Assembly (NCBI GenBank): GCA_026119855.1
Contig: JAOWBW010000360.1
Coordinates: 124,001 to 188,000 of the forward strand
DNA: 64,000 nucleotides
Direction of reading: 5' to 3'
From: Campanula takesimana
Lineage: Eukaryota > Streptophyta > Magnoliopsida > Asterales > Campanulaceae
The notes below the pieces were generated by a model that did not search any database, was not told where the DNA came from, and worked only from the letters and a program-made list of their open reading frames with translations. The number at the start of each line of letters is the position of its first letter. Position 1 is the first letter of the stretch. The translations under genes and the position numbers were made by a program. Shown here one piece after another: positions 1 through 10,032 of this stretch.

Positions 1-1045
1 CTCTAAAACCAAAACTCAAAATACCGAAGTTAAAAATTCCATTTGATACCAAAAGGTGATGATCCAAAGTTTTACAAAACCAAGTTTGATAAAGACCAAT
101 TACAACTATCATAAACTTTCACAAGTTTATGCCCAACAAAATACAAATATACAATTCTTAGTGACGTCATTGTTTGGTACAACTATCCCAAAATGGTTAC
201 ACATTTACATAATGTAAACCAACCTATATCAACCTTCCCCAAAAGAATGGATCCACACTCGACGTCCTCGTTCTCGTGATCAGCGAGACTAATCCTTAGC
301 ACCTAGGGGGGGGTTAAGGAAAAACAAAGATAAAAGAAAAGTGGGTGAGATAAATCTCAATAAGTTACTAATGCAACTACATGACATGCTATGATGCACG
401 AAGCGATAAGCAATAATAAATATCACATAGCACATAGCATTTATCACATAACAGATAGCAGCGGAAATAAACACATAACAAAGGATATAGCCAAGGTTTT
501 CCAAACCGGAACATCCAAATAAAGGATCGCTGCGCAGCTTCAATAATCAACCAATCATCATCTTCATAATAGCATGAAAGCCGAAGAGAAAACCCCGGTA
601 CCGGAACCATAACCAACTGAAGTGTCACAAAGGACGGGAGACATGCCACAAAGTCATGCTCCAAATAAAGCTAAAATGCACACAAAGGAGCTAGCTCTTC
701 TCACATCCAAGGCCAATCTGGAGGAGGGTAATAATGGGGCAAAACAATGGTCAACATCACAATGGACTTGGCCGTGCCATCATAATGTTTCGCATCGCCC
801 AAACACACACAAAATACCAGCTGGACTTTCAAATTAATGCTAAGTAATAAATACTAGCTTAAATAAACAACTTAAGGTTCCAAAGTAGGGAACCATACCA
901 AGAAGTCACCAAGAAAGTGAAATGAACTAACAATAACCAATTAAGGTGCTCTAATAATTTCCACAATAATAACACCAATCCCTTATCACATTTGATCACA
1001 AAGGATCCAGTTAACTCAAGCACACAAGCAAAACTATTCACTCAT

Positions 1046-1120
1046 CTCGAAGAGCTCAAGGAGAGCTTTAAAATGATAGTTTATTCGTCCAAAACGGAGT
1101 TCGGATGAGAAAGTTATGGA
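1046..1120 (-). other. Conserved CATAACTT module next to the motif cluster
   Basis: On the minus strand this block reads CCATAACTTTCTCATCCG, then ACTCCGTTTT, then a run ending AAAGCTCTCC. A close relative is at 26628-26700 in L1-d and a diverged one at 42158-42215 in the unrelated L5 LTR. In all three a GC-rich motif cluster lies about 50-95 bp away on the same side. L1-b and L1-c lack it. Confidence 0.6.
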
Positions 1121-1168
1121 GGAAACAATTTTAGGAGAAAAGGGAAGAATATACCAGAGTCTCAGCTT

Positions 1169-1330
1169 GGCACGACCGTGCCTAAGAAAGTGGCACGACC
1201 GTGCCAATCATGACGGAAGGAAAGGAAATTTTGGCGCGACCGTGCCTAAGAAAGTGGCACGACCGTGCCAAACATTACGGGAGGAAAGGGAATGTTGCAC
1301 GACCGTGCCAAATAAAGGAGCACGACCGCC
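1169..1330. repeat. Cluster of GGCACGACCGTGCC motifs in L1-a
   Basis: The near-palindrome GGCACGACCGTGCC (arms GGCAC/GTGCC) occurs at 1169-1182, 1192-1205, 1233-1246 (one base changed), 1256-1269 and 1296-1309, with a degenerate copy near 1320. Two more lie at 2090-2103 and 2113-2126. The surrounding DNA is AT-rich. The same motif is clustered in the unrelated C2 LTR at 21619-21816. Function unknown. Confidence 0.85.
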
Positions 1331-1559
1331 CAATTCACCATTAATGAATTTCAAACACAAACTTGATCACAAAGGACCCAATTCTCTCACTAAAGTGTAC
1401 AACAAAGTTCACTAGGGTCAACTAGGAGGACACCCAAGACTTAGACCAAAACGCAACCTTCATTCAAGATGAGAGGCGGGCGATTCTAGTGGTCAAGGTG
1501 GGATGCGCGCGCCTTAGGCCAAGAAGGCCAGAGACGCGGCACATGCTGACCCTTTTGTT

Positions 1560-1770
1560 TTGGTAGGTTTATACTTGGTTAACATGTTTGTCAAATCCCC
1601 TTTGTACTCAAAAGTGACAAAGTCACTAATTGTTGTGATAAAATTAAAAGGCAAAGCGAGAAGATTATTGCATAGTGGTTGCGAGGGGTATTTGGCTAGT
1701 GTTCTTGATACTAGGAAAGAATCCCCTAGTCTTGATAGTGTTCGGGTAGTTCGGGAACCAATCAAATTAA
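1560..1770 (+). pseudogene. Ty3/gypsy pol fragment just upstream of the RT domain
   Basis: A plus-strand frame carries the sequence KARRLLHSGCEGYLASVLD followed by a run ending SVRVVREP. This resembles the linker between protease and reverse transcriptase in plant Ty3/gypsy polyproteins (a K-A-R-x-L-x-x-G-C-x-x-F/Y-L-A block, then P-V-V-R-E-F). Only about 60 residues are present and the frame breaks on both sides, so this is debris. It runs opposite to the surrounding L1-a LTR and belongs to a foreign insert inside it. Confidence 0.6.
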
Positions 1771-1859
1771 GTTACCACAAAGGTCAACCAATGCAAACAG
1801 CACATCAAAGATGAACTACATTACCAAAACGGTACTTAAATAAATTTCACATCATATTT

Positions 1860-2060
1860 ATTCACAAAGACGGACAAGTTGACCTAAATGGGTCAAGGAT
1901 GGTGTGTGGACCTAAACGGGTTGACCTAGGTTGGTCTGGATGACGGTGGGTCAAATAATGACCTAGGTGATTTGGGGTGTTACATTCTCCCCTCCTTAAA
2001 AGAATTTAGTCCCTAAATTCAAATATCTAGTCATTAATTTCAATAAAACGATTTTCAACT
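1860..2060 (-). mobile_element. 3' end of another Ty3/gypsy element: PPT plus LTR start
   Basis: On the minus strand a purine tract AAGGAGGGGAGAA (about 1986-2001) is followed at 1985 by TGTAACACCCC, a typical polypurine-tract/3'-LTR junction. About 100 bp of LTR follows, then the sequence returns to L1-type DNA near 1875 (compare 10970-11085). The parallel with the E4 junction at 50669-50691 is clear. It is a fragment, with no matching 5' end in the window. Confidence 0.6.
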
Positions 2061-2942
2061 GCCAACCATTACGAGAGGAAAGTGAATGTGGCACGACCGT
2101 GCCAAAAAAAGGAGCACGACCGTGCCAGAAGAACAATGTCCAGATTCTTCCTGGGTTTACCAATTTCGAACCAAAACACAACCTTCACTAAAGTTATCAA
2201 AATCAAAGCTTCCCAATAAATTTCTAAAGCTCCTAAACAACATCCAACCTAAAGGGAACCTAAATAACACCCTTTAATCAACCAAACCAACACCAAATCC
2301 CCACATTCAAGATTTCACCATTTTTACCCAAAAACTCAAATAAATTCAAAATAAATTCTAAACTCAACCAAACTTCAAATATAACACATCAAACATCATA
2401 TAAACATGAGATGAACATTTTAGCATCAAAATGGGGGAAAAGTAACTTACTTGAATTTTCTCAAAGTTGATGGATTTCAAATCTTTTTGATTCTACGCGA
2501 TCCTATCGACGATCTAAACAATGTTCACGTTTTAAGAAATGAATAATAATGAGAGGAAGAAGGAGTAAATGAAGAGAGAAGTAAAGAGAAGAAAAACTTA
2601 CCCAAGGGAGGAGAGAGAGAGAGAAGTTGCTGGGAGAAGAATGGAGGTGGAGTGAGAGAATGGTGAGGGAGGTGAGGGGAGTAGGGAGGGAGTATGAAAA
2701 ATGTTTAAAAGATTTACACTTAGGCCCCCTCTCTCACACTACACACAAACTACACTCCCAACTAACAATTAAGACCCAACATTTCTATACTAACACAAAT
2801 GACCCAAATAAAATGCTAGGCATAATTATTATAACACATAAATATTTAAATAAATAATAATTTAAATAAATAAATAAGAAAATAATTAAATAATAATCAT
2901 TTAAATACTAATAAAATAGAGCCTATATTTCGGGTCGTGACA

Positions 2943-3352
2943 TTATGAGATGAAGAGAAGATGGGGAGAAGGAGGCCTCACCAATTTTTGTTCTAAGCCT
3001 ATCTTTTTTCTCTCTTTTCACTCAAGAATGTGTTTGTATCCCTAATCTGCTCTCAATTTGGCAGAGTTTACACACACAAATGATTTTCTCTCCCCCCCCC
3101 TCTGAAATGATCAGCAAGGGTCCAATTTATAGGGACTGAGGGTGCCCAAACCATCCGTACGGATTGGCCCCTCTAGTACCCACATTATCCGTATGGCTCA
3201 GCCTGGCGAGCTTCTGGATTTTTCCAATTTTAATTACCGAATAGTCCTGGAATTTCAGTTTTATCTTAGTGAAGTCCCATCCTATCAGTTTATCCCTGAA
3301 TGGTGCTAAGAGTTCCTCTAAAGTTGGTTAATTTCAGATTGGGGTACTTACA
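2943..3352 (-). repeat. L2-D: partial L2 LTR
   Basis: This matches the upper part of the complete L2 LTR at 28039-29558 and ends at GGGGTACTTACA (3352), the L2 terminus. The lower part is displaced by insertion of L1-a. It contains paired CCGTACGG-type motifs (3150-3200). The DNA beyond 3352 is a plus-strand gag fragment rather than an L2 polypurine tract, so this LTR appears to have landed in an older element. Confidence 0.75.
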
Positions 3353-3958
3353 ATGACGCAATGATGTTTTGTGGAAAGCCCGTCTCAAGCACGAAAAAAT
3401 TGCCCATAAGAAAGAACTTGCTAAGCTCGAGGACCAATTGAAGGAGCTCACAAATGAAGGAAAAATGGTCCAAAGCATTGACAACAGTTTGGTCAACACT
3501 CTAATGGCATATATTGACCAATGTTTTGTTGGCTAAATTTGAACAAAGATCCAAGCTCCGATCTCCATCGTGCTTTTCTTCTCATGAATACTATGGTGGC
3601 CCTCCCTGAGAAATTTAAGATGCCCAATATCGGAAAATTAATAGGGAATTCTTGTCCTAATGCCCATGTTGATACCTACGTTTGGGCCATGCTACCAAAG
3701 AAAGTGTCTCCTCAAATAATGGCACAATGTTTCTCACTTACTCTCGATGGGGTAGCGAAAGATTGGTATATGAGTCTCCCTGTTTCCACCCGCCTCAATT
3801 GGGATGCCGCCATGCTTTCCTTTAAGTCACAATATGAAGGCAATTACATGCACCGTCCCACGAAGAGAGAATTGGCGAACACCATGCAAGAGGGCAATGA
3901 ATCATTTGTGGACTTTTCTCGCCGTTGGAATGACAAGTTGGCCAAGATTGTTGATATG
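3353..3958 (+). pseudogene. Ty3/gypsy (Tat-like) gag fragment with coiled coil
   Basis: Two adjoining open stretches are visible. The first (about 3370-3535) is a charged heptad-rich segment containing HKKELAKLEDQLKELTNEGK, a probable coiled coil. The second (3560-3958) is a capsid-type retrotransposon gag domain, with VDTYVWAMLPKK, then LTLDGVAKDWYMSLP, then a C-terminal helical part with FVDFSRRWNDKL. A-x-x-W-Y and F-x-x-R-F/W patterns are typical of plant Ty3 gag proteins. A frameshift separates the two. The fragment stops at 3958 where S1 LTR sequence begins. It lies on the strand opposite to E2 and E3. Lineage assignment is inference. Confidence 0.7.
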
Positions 3959-4964
3959 CTTTCTTCATTGAAAGTGTTCTGAGATTCAAATAGAGAAATT
4001 TATATTGAAATACTTGGTGATTGAAGATCATACTCAAGATTTCCAAAATCATTTGAATCTTCAAGCATTCGCCTTCAAATCTTCAAAGATCTCTAGCAAC
4101 CTTCAAGCAAATCAAATCTCAAGCCCAGCAACACTTAAAGATTCATTAGGCTCTAAATCATATAGATTACATATAGCTCTTGATTCTTACACACATACAC
4201 CCCAATTGATCAATCACATAGATTGCATCATTAGGGATACACAGGTCTAAGTCTAGGATTTGTTCTTCATAGAAAGTAGGTGTTGATTCATACTTCATCT
4301 TTGAAATATGTAATCAAGAGAATCAATATATACCTCCATTCAAAATCCAAGACTGACCATCTTGGTAAAGGACGTAGATATTTTAACAGATCGAACCTTT
4401 CCAAATCATTGTGTCATTTACATTCTACAAATTTACTTTCAGCTATTGTTCTTATTGTTCTCATTGATCTTGTTTGTTGTTTAGTGTGTTGATCTTTACA
4501 GCTATTCAAACTATTGTGAATTGTGTTTATTGCTTGCCTACTGCCTTAGTTATTACTTCTGACTACTTATCTATTTGCCAAAACTCTCAGACACAAACTT
4601 TCATTTTCAACCTACCTAGTCAGTAACCTTGCTTACCGCATAGCCGACCGCAAGGTTACCTACCACAGATTGAACCTTTTTAGTTCACTCATTCTTTGCC
4701 CACCGCAATATTGCTTGCCACAATATTGCCTGCCGCTTATCTGCCTACCTTGTCATTTTTACTTCAAAACCAACTCTACCTCGTTTTATCGAAAACTTCC
4801 ACAATACATATTACTATTGAACTAGTGGTTTTTACTTGAACGCAAAATTCAAGAAGTACGCATAAGGTTGAATTTTGAAAAAGGGATGATAATTTTAGTA
4901 GGCTATTCACCCCCCCCCCTATCTAGCCTCTTTTCATACCCTTGTTTTGTCTTTGGGACCAACA
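3957..4964 (+). repeat. S1 LTR, 5'-truncated (block A)
   Basis: Matches 23727-24735 of the complete S1 3' LTR and ends with CCAACA at 4964, directly followed by a primer binding site. The first roughly 570 bp are missing. The junction with the gag fragment has short microhomology (TGCTTTC). It contains repeated ACCGCA-type motifs at 4640-4740. Confidence 0.85.
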
Positions 4965-4966
4965 AG

Positions 4967-4978
4967 TGGTATCAGAGC
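4967..4978 (+). other. S1 primer binding site (block A)
   Basis: TGGTATCAGAGC, the standard initiator-tRNA-Met primer site of plant copia elements, lies 2 bp after the LTR end. Confidence 0.9.
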
Positions 4979-5035
4979 AAACACCTTCATAAAACTTTTG
5001 TTTTTCAAGCTTAACAGCTTGGGTGCCGATTCAAC

Positions 5036-5627
5036 ATGGCAAGTCAGAAAGCTATGGCAACAGTTAACTACACTCACGTTCCAATGTTTGACGAAGACAA
5101 GTTTGACCTATGGAAACACATCATTCTAACACACTTCTATTCCATGGAAGAGCAACTCGGTGATTCTCTTACCATTGGACCATACTTCCCAATGAAAGCT
5201 AATCTGAATCCAGAAACCAATGCCGACACACCATCAATCAAGAAACCAAAAGCTGAATGGACCGATGAAGAGAAAAGATTGGTTGGAATGGATGTGAAAC
5301 AAAAAGTATACTCTTAAGTACATTAGGTACGTCTCAGCGTTGACAGATCATGGAATGTGCAATAGCTAAAGATCTTTAGGATGCAATTGAAGATTACATC
5401 GAAGGAGATCAAGCTTGCAAGGAGAGCAAAAAGTTTGGTACTCAAAGAAGATTCGACAACTTTGCTAAGATCCCCGGTGAATCACTTAGGGACACTTATG
5501 ACCGCTACTGTGAAATCGTGAGTACTTACACCGCACTTGGAAAGAAGCTTACCAAGAAAGAAATCAATGTAAATTTCTTTGCTGCTCTTGGATCTCAATA
5601 TCTTCACAAAGGAAACACTCTTGAAGA
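5036..5627 (+). pseudogene. S1 gag fragment (block A)
   Basis: Starts at ATGGCA like the long gag at 7922 and matches its first 195 or so codons at high identity. A small change near 5298 (GTGAAACAAAAAGTATAC instead of the intact version at about 8184) shifts the frame and gives a stop just after. Block B carries the same lesion, so it predates the duplication. Homology to gag ends abruptly at 5627 and unrelated spacer follows. Confidence 0.85.
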
Positions 5628-5981
5628 AAGAGACTAATGATTTTTTGAGTTGTGTTTAGGTTTATATTGAAGTAAACGACATATTTTTGAGTGAAAACAC
5701 AAAAAATAAAGATTAGGGACTAAAATGATATTTATTTTCCGTTATGGTTTAATGGTCGTTGTCAATTTAGGTGACATTTGCTATTAAATCATTAGTGCAA
5801 TGGTGACATTTGTAAATTCGAAAGTTAGGATGGTCAAATTGATGATGCCCAAATTGTACAATGGTCGAAAATGTAGTTTACTCTTTACGAAAATGGTTCT
5901 TAACACAAGAATTAAGAAGAGGATTGAAAGGTGATGTGTTGTGAGTGTAGATAGTTGAGTGTGAGAGAGAAAATGAGGTAG
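5628..5981. other. 354 bp spacer, empty site for L1-d
   Basis: No gene is recognised. The same 354 bp occur in block B as 25399-25489 plus 27776-28038, split there by solo LTR L1-d. Here the target TAGGG (5714-5718) is present once, the uninterrupted site. The spacer ends with GGTAG directly before an L2 LTR, as it does at 28034-28038. Confidence 0.85.
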
Positions 5982-7030
5982 TGTAAGATACCCGTGTAGA
6001 GGCACGACGGATCAAACACAGAACTTTATTTTACAAGTTAACGGAGTCGCCACGTTAAATTAATTTTAAACTCGATTTAACGAAAATGGTTAGAGAAAAT
6101 GAGTTTGGAGGTCAGGTTACGTCTTGGGAAGAACATAGTTCACCCAATCCCCCCCCTGAAATCCGGGTCTCCCTATGTTTGTTAACCAAAATGTGCAAGT
6201 GTGTGTGTGTGTGTATTTTAAAAAATGGGAGAAAATGTCTTTTTAACAGAAACTATTGGAAAATTAACAGAAAAGGGTTTATTTGTAAAGATCTTGACAA
6301 AATCAGGTTTAAACAGAAGAAACATCCCCTGGACAAACCATCTGTACGGATGTTTAGGGTCGTCTTGGGGTTTTACAAATTTATCAGAAACAGTCCAATT
6401 TCAGGAAGAAACAGAGCAGTCTGCTGAAACTAGACAGAAATGTGACCTTTTCAGTTTATTGTATGATACATAAACATGGATAAAAATATTCCTATGCTCT
6501 TGATCATCAATTTGGATGCCAAAAACAAGGGTTTTGGAGATGATCAAGGCAATCATTGGAGAAATTTGAAGAAAGTTGATGAACATGGCCTTTGATCCAA
6601 AACAACCATTTGAATGGGTAAATATTGAACCTTTAACATCCAGATGGATGATTCATCAAAGATTAAAACCTTTGGGACAACAAAATCAACCTTTTGATGG
6701 ATAAAGATTGAGTCTTTACCATCCAAAGGTGACATTTTTAAGGCTAAATCAAAGTTTGGATGATAAAGATTGAAACTTTACCATCCAAACATGATCACCA
6801 TGACCAAAGATAAACAAATACAAGATAAATGTACAAGGCTCTCTTCATATGTGCAATGGATCACCGAGCCAAAAGTAAAGATATGAAAGTAAAGGCAAGA
6901 ATGTAAATGACATAAACATAAAAAGTCATGATCATCCTTTGATTTCAACCCTTAATCACACATAAAGCATGAGGGCATCATGGAATCACCTCATGACTTG
7001 GTTCCAATTCATAAGGTTACATAAATGTAA
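5982..7030 (-). repeat. L2-A: truncated L2 LTR (block A)
   Basis: Begins with TGTAAGATACCC like the L2 LTR at 28039 and matches it to about 29087. It then breaks into S1 LTR sequence through the shared pentamer AGGCT (7031-7035). The 5' GGTAG flank equals that of E2, so this copy was duplicated together with its insertion site and is not an independent insertion. Confidence 0.85.
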
Positions 7031-7850
7031 AGGCTCTCAATCATATAGATTACATAGAGCTCTTGATTCTTACACACACACACCCCGATTGATTAATCAC
7101 ATAGATTGCATCATTAGGGATACACAGGTCTAAGTCTAGGATTTGTTCTTCATAGAAAGTAGGTGTTGATTCATACTTCATCTTTGTAATATGTAATCAA
7201 GAAAATCAATATATACCTCCATTCAAAATCCAATACTGACCATCTTGGTAAAGGACGTAGATTTTTTAACAGATCGAACCTTTCCAAATCATTGTGTCAT
7301 TTACATTCTACAAAATTACTTTCAGCTATTGTTCTTATTGTTCTTATTGATCTTGTTTGTTGTTTAGTGTGTTGATCTTTACAGCTATTCAAATTATTGT
7401 GAATTGTGTTTGTTGCTTGCCTACTGCCTTAGTTATTACTTCTGAATACTTATCTATTTGCCAAAACTCTCAGACACAAACTTTTATTTTCAACCTACCT
7501 AATTAGTAACCTTGCTTACCGCATATAGCCGACCGCAAGGTTACCTACCGCAGATTGAACCTTTTCAGTTCACTCAATCTTTGCCGACCGCAATATTGCT
7601 TGCCGCAATATTTCCTGCCGCTTAACTGCCTACCTTATCGTTTTTACTTCAAAACCAAATCTACCTCGTTTTATCGAAAACTTCCACTATACATATTACT
7701 ATTGAAATAGTGGGTTTTACTTGACCGCAAAATTCAAGAAGTAAGCATAAGGTTGAATTTTAAAAAAGGGTTGATAATTTTAATAGGCTATTCAAACCCC
7801 CCCCCACTCTAGCCTCTTTTCATACCTTTATTGTGTCTTTGGAACCAACA
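7031..7850 (+). repeat. S1 5' LTR, missing its first ~760 bp
   Basis: Matches 23918-24735 of the complete 3' LTR and ends CCAACA at 7850. The upstream part was replaced by block A. A run of C residues near 7796-7806 and ACCGCA-type motifs (7515-7630) are shared with the other copies. Confidence 0.85.
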
Positions 7851-7852
7851 AG

Positions 7853-7864
7853 TGGTGTCAGAGC
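7853..7864 (+). other. S1 primer binding site, one base changed
   Basis: TGGTGTCAGAGC, the copia Met-tRNA primer site with A to G at position 5 relative to TGGTATCAGAGC in the other two S1 copies. Confidence 0.85.
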
Positions 7865-7921
7865 AAACACCTTCATAAAATTTTTGTTTTTCAAGCTTAA
7901 CAGCTTGGGTGCTGATTCAAC

Positions 7922-9493
7922 ATGGCAAGTCAAAAAGCTATGGCAACGGTTAGCTACACTCACGTTCCAATGTTTGACGAAGACAACTTTGACGTATGGA
8001 AACACAGCATTCTAACACACTGCTACTCCATGGACGAGCAACTCGGTGATTGTCTTACCATTGGACCATACTTCCCAATGAAAACGAATCTGAATCCAGA
8101 AACCAATGCCGACACACCGTCAATCAAGAAACCAAAAGCTGAATGGACTGATGAAGAGAAAAGATTGGTTGGAATGGATGTGAAAGCAAAAATTATACTC
8201 TTAAGTACTTTAAGTACGTCTCAGCGTCGAAAGATCATGGAATGTGCAACAGCTAAAGATCTTTGGGATGCAATTGAAGATTACAGCGAAGGAGATCAAG
8301 CTTGTAAGGAGAGCAAAAAGTTTGCTATTCAAAGAAGATTCAACAACTTTGCTAAGATCCCCCGTGAATCACTTAGGGCCACTTATGACCGCTACTGTGA
8401 AATCGTGAGTACTTACACCGCACTTGGAAAGAAGCTTACCAAGAAAGAAATCAATGTAAATTTCTTAGCCGCTCTTGGATCTCAATATCTTCACAAAGGA
8501 AACACTCTTGAAGATACCAAGCTACTAGATGATATGTCACTCAGAAGCCTCTATGCCAACCTCAAAGTCTTTGATATCAAGCTCCACAACATTGACGAAA
8601 TAGAAGGAAAAATAAAGAACTTATCATTGGTTGCTCAAAAGGAAGAAGTGATCGAGGAAGAAGATCCAAAAATCTCCACATCAGAATTGCTTGATATGGA
8701 CGATGATGATTTTGCTATGTTCGTGAAAAGATTCCAAAAATTCAGAAAATCAGCAGGACCCGGATCGTCAAGCAAAGCTCCAGCAAGGTTTTCAAGGAGC
8801 AGCTCTACAAAGAAGAAAGAGAACTTCAACTTCTCTAAGAAGAAAGAAGATCTTGTATGTTTTAATTGTAGGAAACCCGGTCATTTTACATTAGAATGCC
8901 CAATTCCCAAATTCGAGTACATGAAGAAGAAAAGCAACTTCACTCTGAGATATTCAAAGCAAAAGGGAATGGTCGCTGAAGAGGACTCTACCACAAAAGA
9001 GTTAGCTACCTGGATAGAGTCAGATTCTGATGAAAACGATGAGGATTCTGAAGAAGTTCACATTTGTTTGGTCGTTCATTCCGATGATGAGAATGATCAT
9101 GAAAATCATTTCTCACCAAATGCAAAACCTAAACGGATAAGTTATACGACTGATGAACTTGCTGAAAAGGGATTCCTAACTCCAGCTCAAAAGAATGGCG
9201 ATCTTCTATTTTCTAGATGTGATGTAAGTGCAGCAAAGAAGGCTCTACCCAATCCCAAAGCGAAGGAAGCTTTACCTACCACTCTTCAAGTCAAGTTTGA
9301 CATTTCCCCTGATGAACAAGAAAAGATGTTTATAAAAGCTGAACAGGTAATTAGTAAGTTTACTGGCATGAAGGAAGCTTTAGCACTTTCAACTGAAGAG
9401 ATTTCCCAGCTTAAGACAGAGAAAACTCTACTAAGATCTGAACTCACCCTCCTTAAGGAGCAGATCAAGAGCATGACTCCTCTTACTGATTGA
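7922..9493 (+). CDS. gag: S1 Gag (N-terminal part of Gag-Pol), 523 codons
   Basis: Structural Gag protein that packages element RNA. The ATG at 7922 is 58 bp after the primer site and matches both gag fragments in blocks A and B. Residues about 10-60 hold a W-K-H-S-I-L-T segment typical of copia gag starts. Residues about 90-230 fit the copia gag-polypeptide (UBN2-like) domain. An acidic stretch lies near 240-265, a basic Ser/Lys segment near 280-310 and a CCHC zinc knuckle (CFNCRKPGHFTLEC) at 313-326. The tail (about 460-520) is heptad-rich, a probable coiled coil. The stop at 9491-9493 is probably secondary, because the same frame continues with further coiled-coil sequence. In Sireviruses gag and pol are normally one frame. 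Confidence 0.85.
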   Translation: MASQKAMATVSYTHVPMFDEDNFDVWKHSILTHCYSMDEQLGDCLTIGPYFPMKTNLNPETNADTPSIKKPKAEWTDEEKRLVGMDVKAKIILLSTLSTSQRRKIMECATAKDLWDAIEDYSEGDQACKESKKFAIQRRFNNFAKIPRESLRATYDRYCEIVSTYTALGKKLTKKEINVNFLAALGSQYLHKGNTLEDTKLLDDMSLRSLYANLKVFDIKLHNIDEIEGKIKNLSLVAQKEEVIEEEDPKISTSELLDMDDDDFAMFVKRFQKFRKSAGPGSSSKAPARFSRSSSTKKKENFNFSKKKEDLVCFNCRKPGHFTLECPIPKFEYMKKKSNFTLRYSKQKGMVAEEDSTTKELATWIESDSDENDEDSEEVHICLVVHSDDENDHENHFSPNAKPKRISYTTDELAEKGFLTPAQKNGDLLFSRCDVSAAKKALPNPKAKEALPTTLQVKFDISPDEQEKMFIKAEQVISKFTGMKEALALSTEEISQLKTEKTLLRSELTLLKEQIKSMTPLTD

Positions 9494-10032
9494 AACCGTT
9501 TCTTAGAAGAACAAAATGCCATATTTAAAGTTAAAAACAAAGAATTGGTTTCTAAGATAAATGACCTTAAACGGATCACTAATGAGTGGACCAATTCTCG
9601 TGTCACTATGGAATAAATATTAGAATCCCAAAAGTCTAGTGGTGATAAGGAAGGCTTGGGATTCCAAACTAGTGACAACTTTAAATGTGCATCTTGTTGT
9701 GAAAGAGATGAGAAATTTACCCAGCAAACTTTGAAAGGGTCGAAGGCTAAACATCATGTTTCCAAGGGTGAAGGACAAGAACCAAAGAACAAACTAGTGT
9801 TTAACTATGTCTACCCTAAGAAATAAAATGACAAGGCACAAACGTTGAAAGGTATTGCCATGGATGAACATGCTGCTGCGGCAAACACCAGTAAGGTACC
9901 TGAATCTCCCTACCGCATGAACTTGCTGCGAGGTCAGGAGACCGCACCAAGGAAGCTGGCGACCGCATGGAAGCCGGCGACCGCAGGTGGCGGCAAGGCA
10001 GCAAAGTTCAAGAGGATGAACTTTGTAAGGGA
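9494..10032 (+). pseudogene. S1 gag-pol continuation with stops, cut by L1-b
   Basis: Reading in the gag frame past 9493 continues with a coiled-coil segment, then a low-complexity segment rich in ACCGCA-type DNA motifs (9890-9990). Further in-frame TAA stops are at 9614-9616 and 9824-9826. Several stops look like C to T changes of Gln codons. The frame is interrupted at 10032 by the L1-b solo LTR and S1 sequence resumes at 12139. Confidence 0.75.

Larger units (their letters stand above)
1..2942 (-). mobile_element. L1-a: Ty3/gypsy-type LTR, mosaic, cut by window start
   Basis: On the minus strand the LTR starts at 2942 with TGTCACGACCC and runs to the window edge. About 45 bp of its far end lies outside, judging from the complete copy at 10033-12133. 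Blocks shared with the other L1 copies include the AT-rich start, the GATCGTCGATAGGATCG block near 2490-2510, a C-rich tract with AG (plus 300-320) and the terminal part at 1-130. It is about 0.9 kb longer than the other copies because 1466-2060 holds foreign fragments and the motif-rich part is partly duplicated (1271-1330 and 2067-2126). It inserted into an L2 LTR, which resumes at 2943. Solo LTR or one end of a full element cannot be decided here. Confidence 0.8.

Noticed and set aside
6086..6473. Overlapping frames of 113 and 82 codons repeated in the three L2 LTRs
   Set aside because: They fall in the LTR, overlap each other in two frames and show many shifts between copies.
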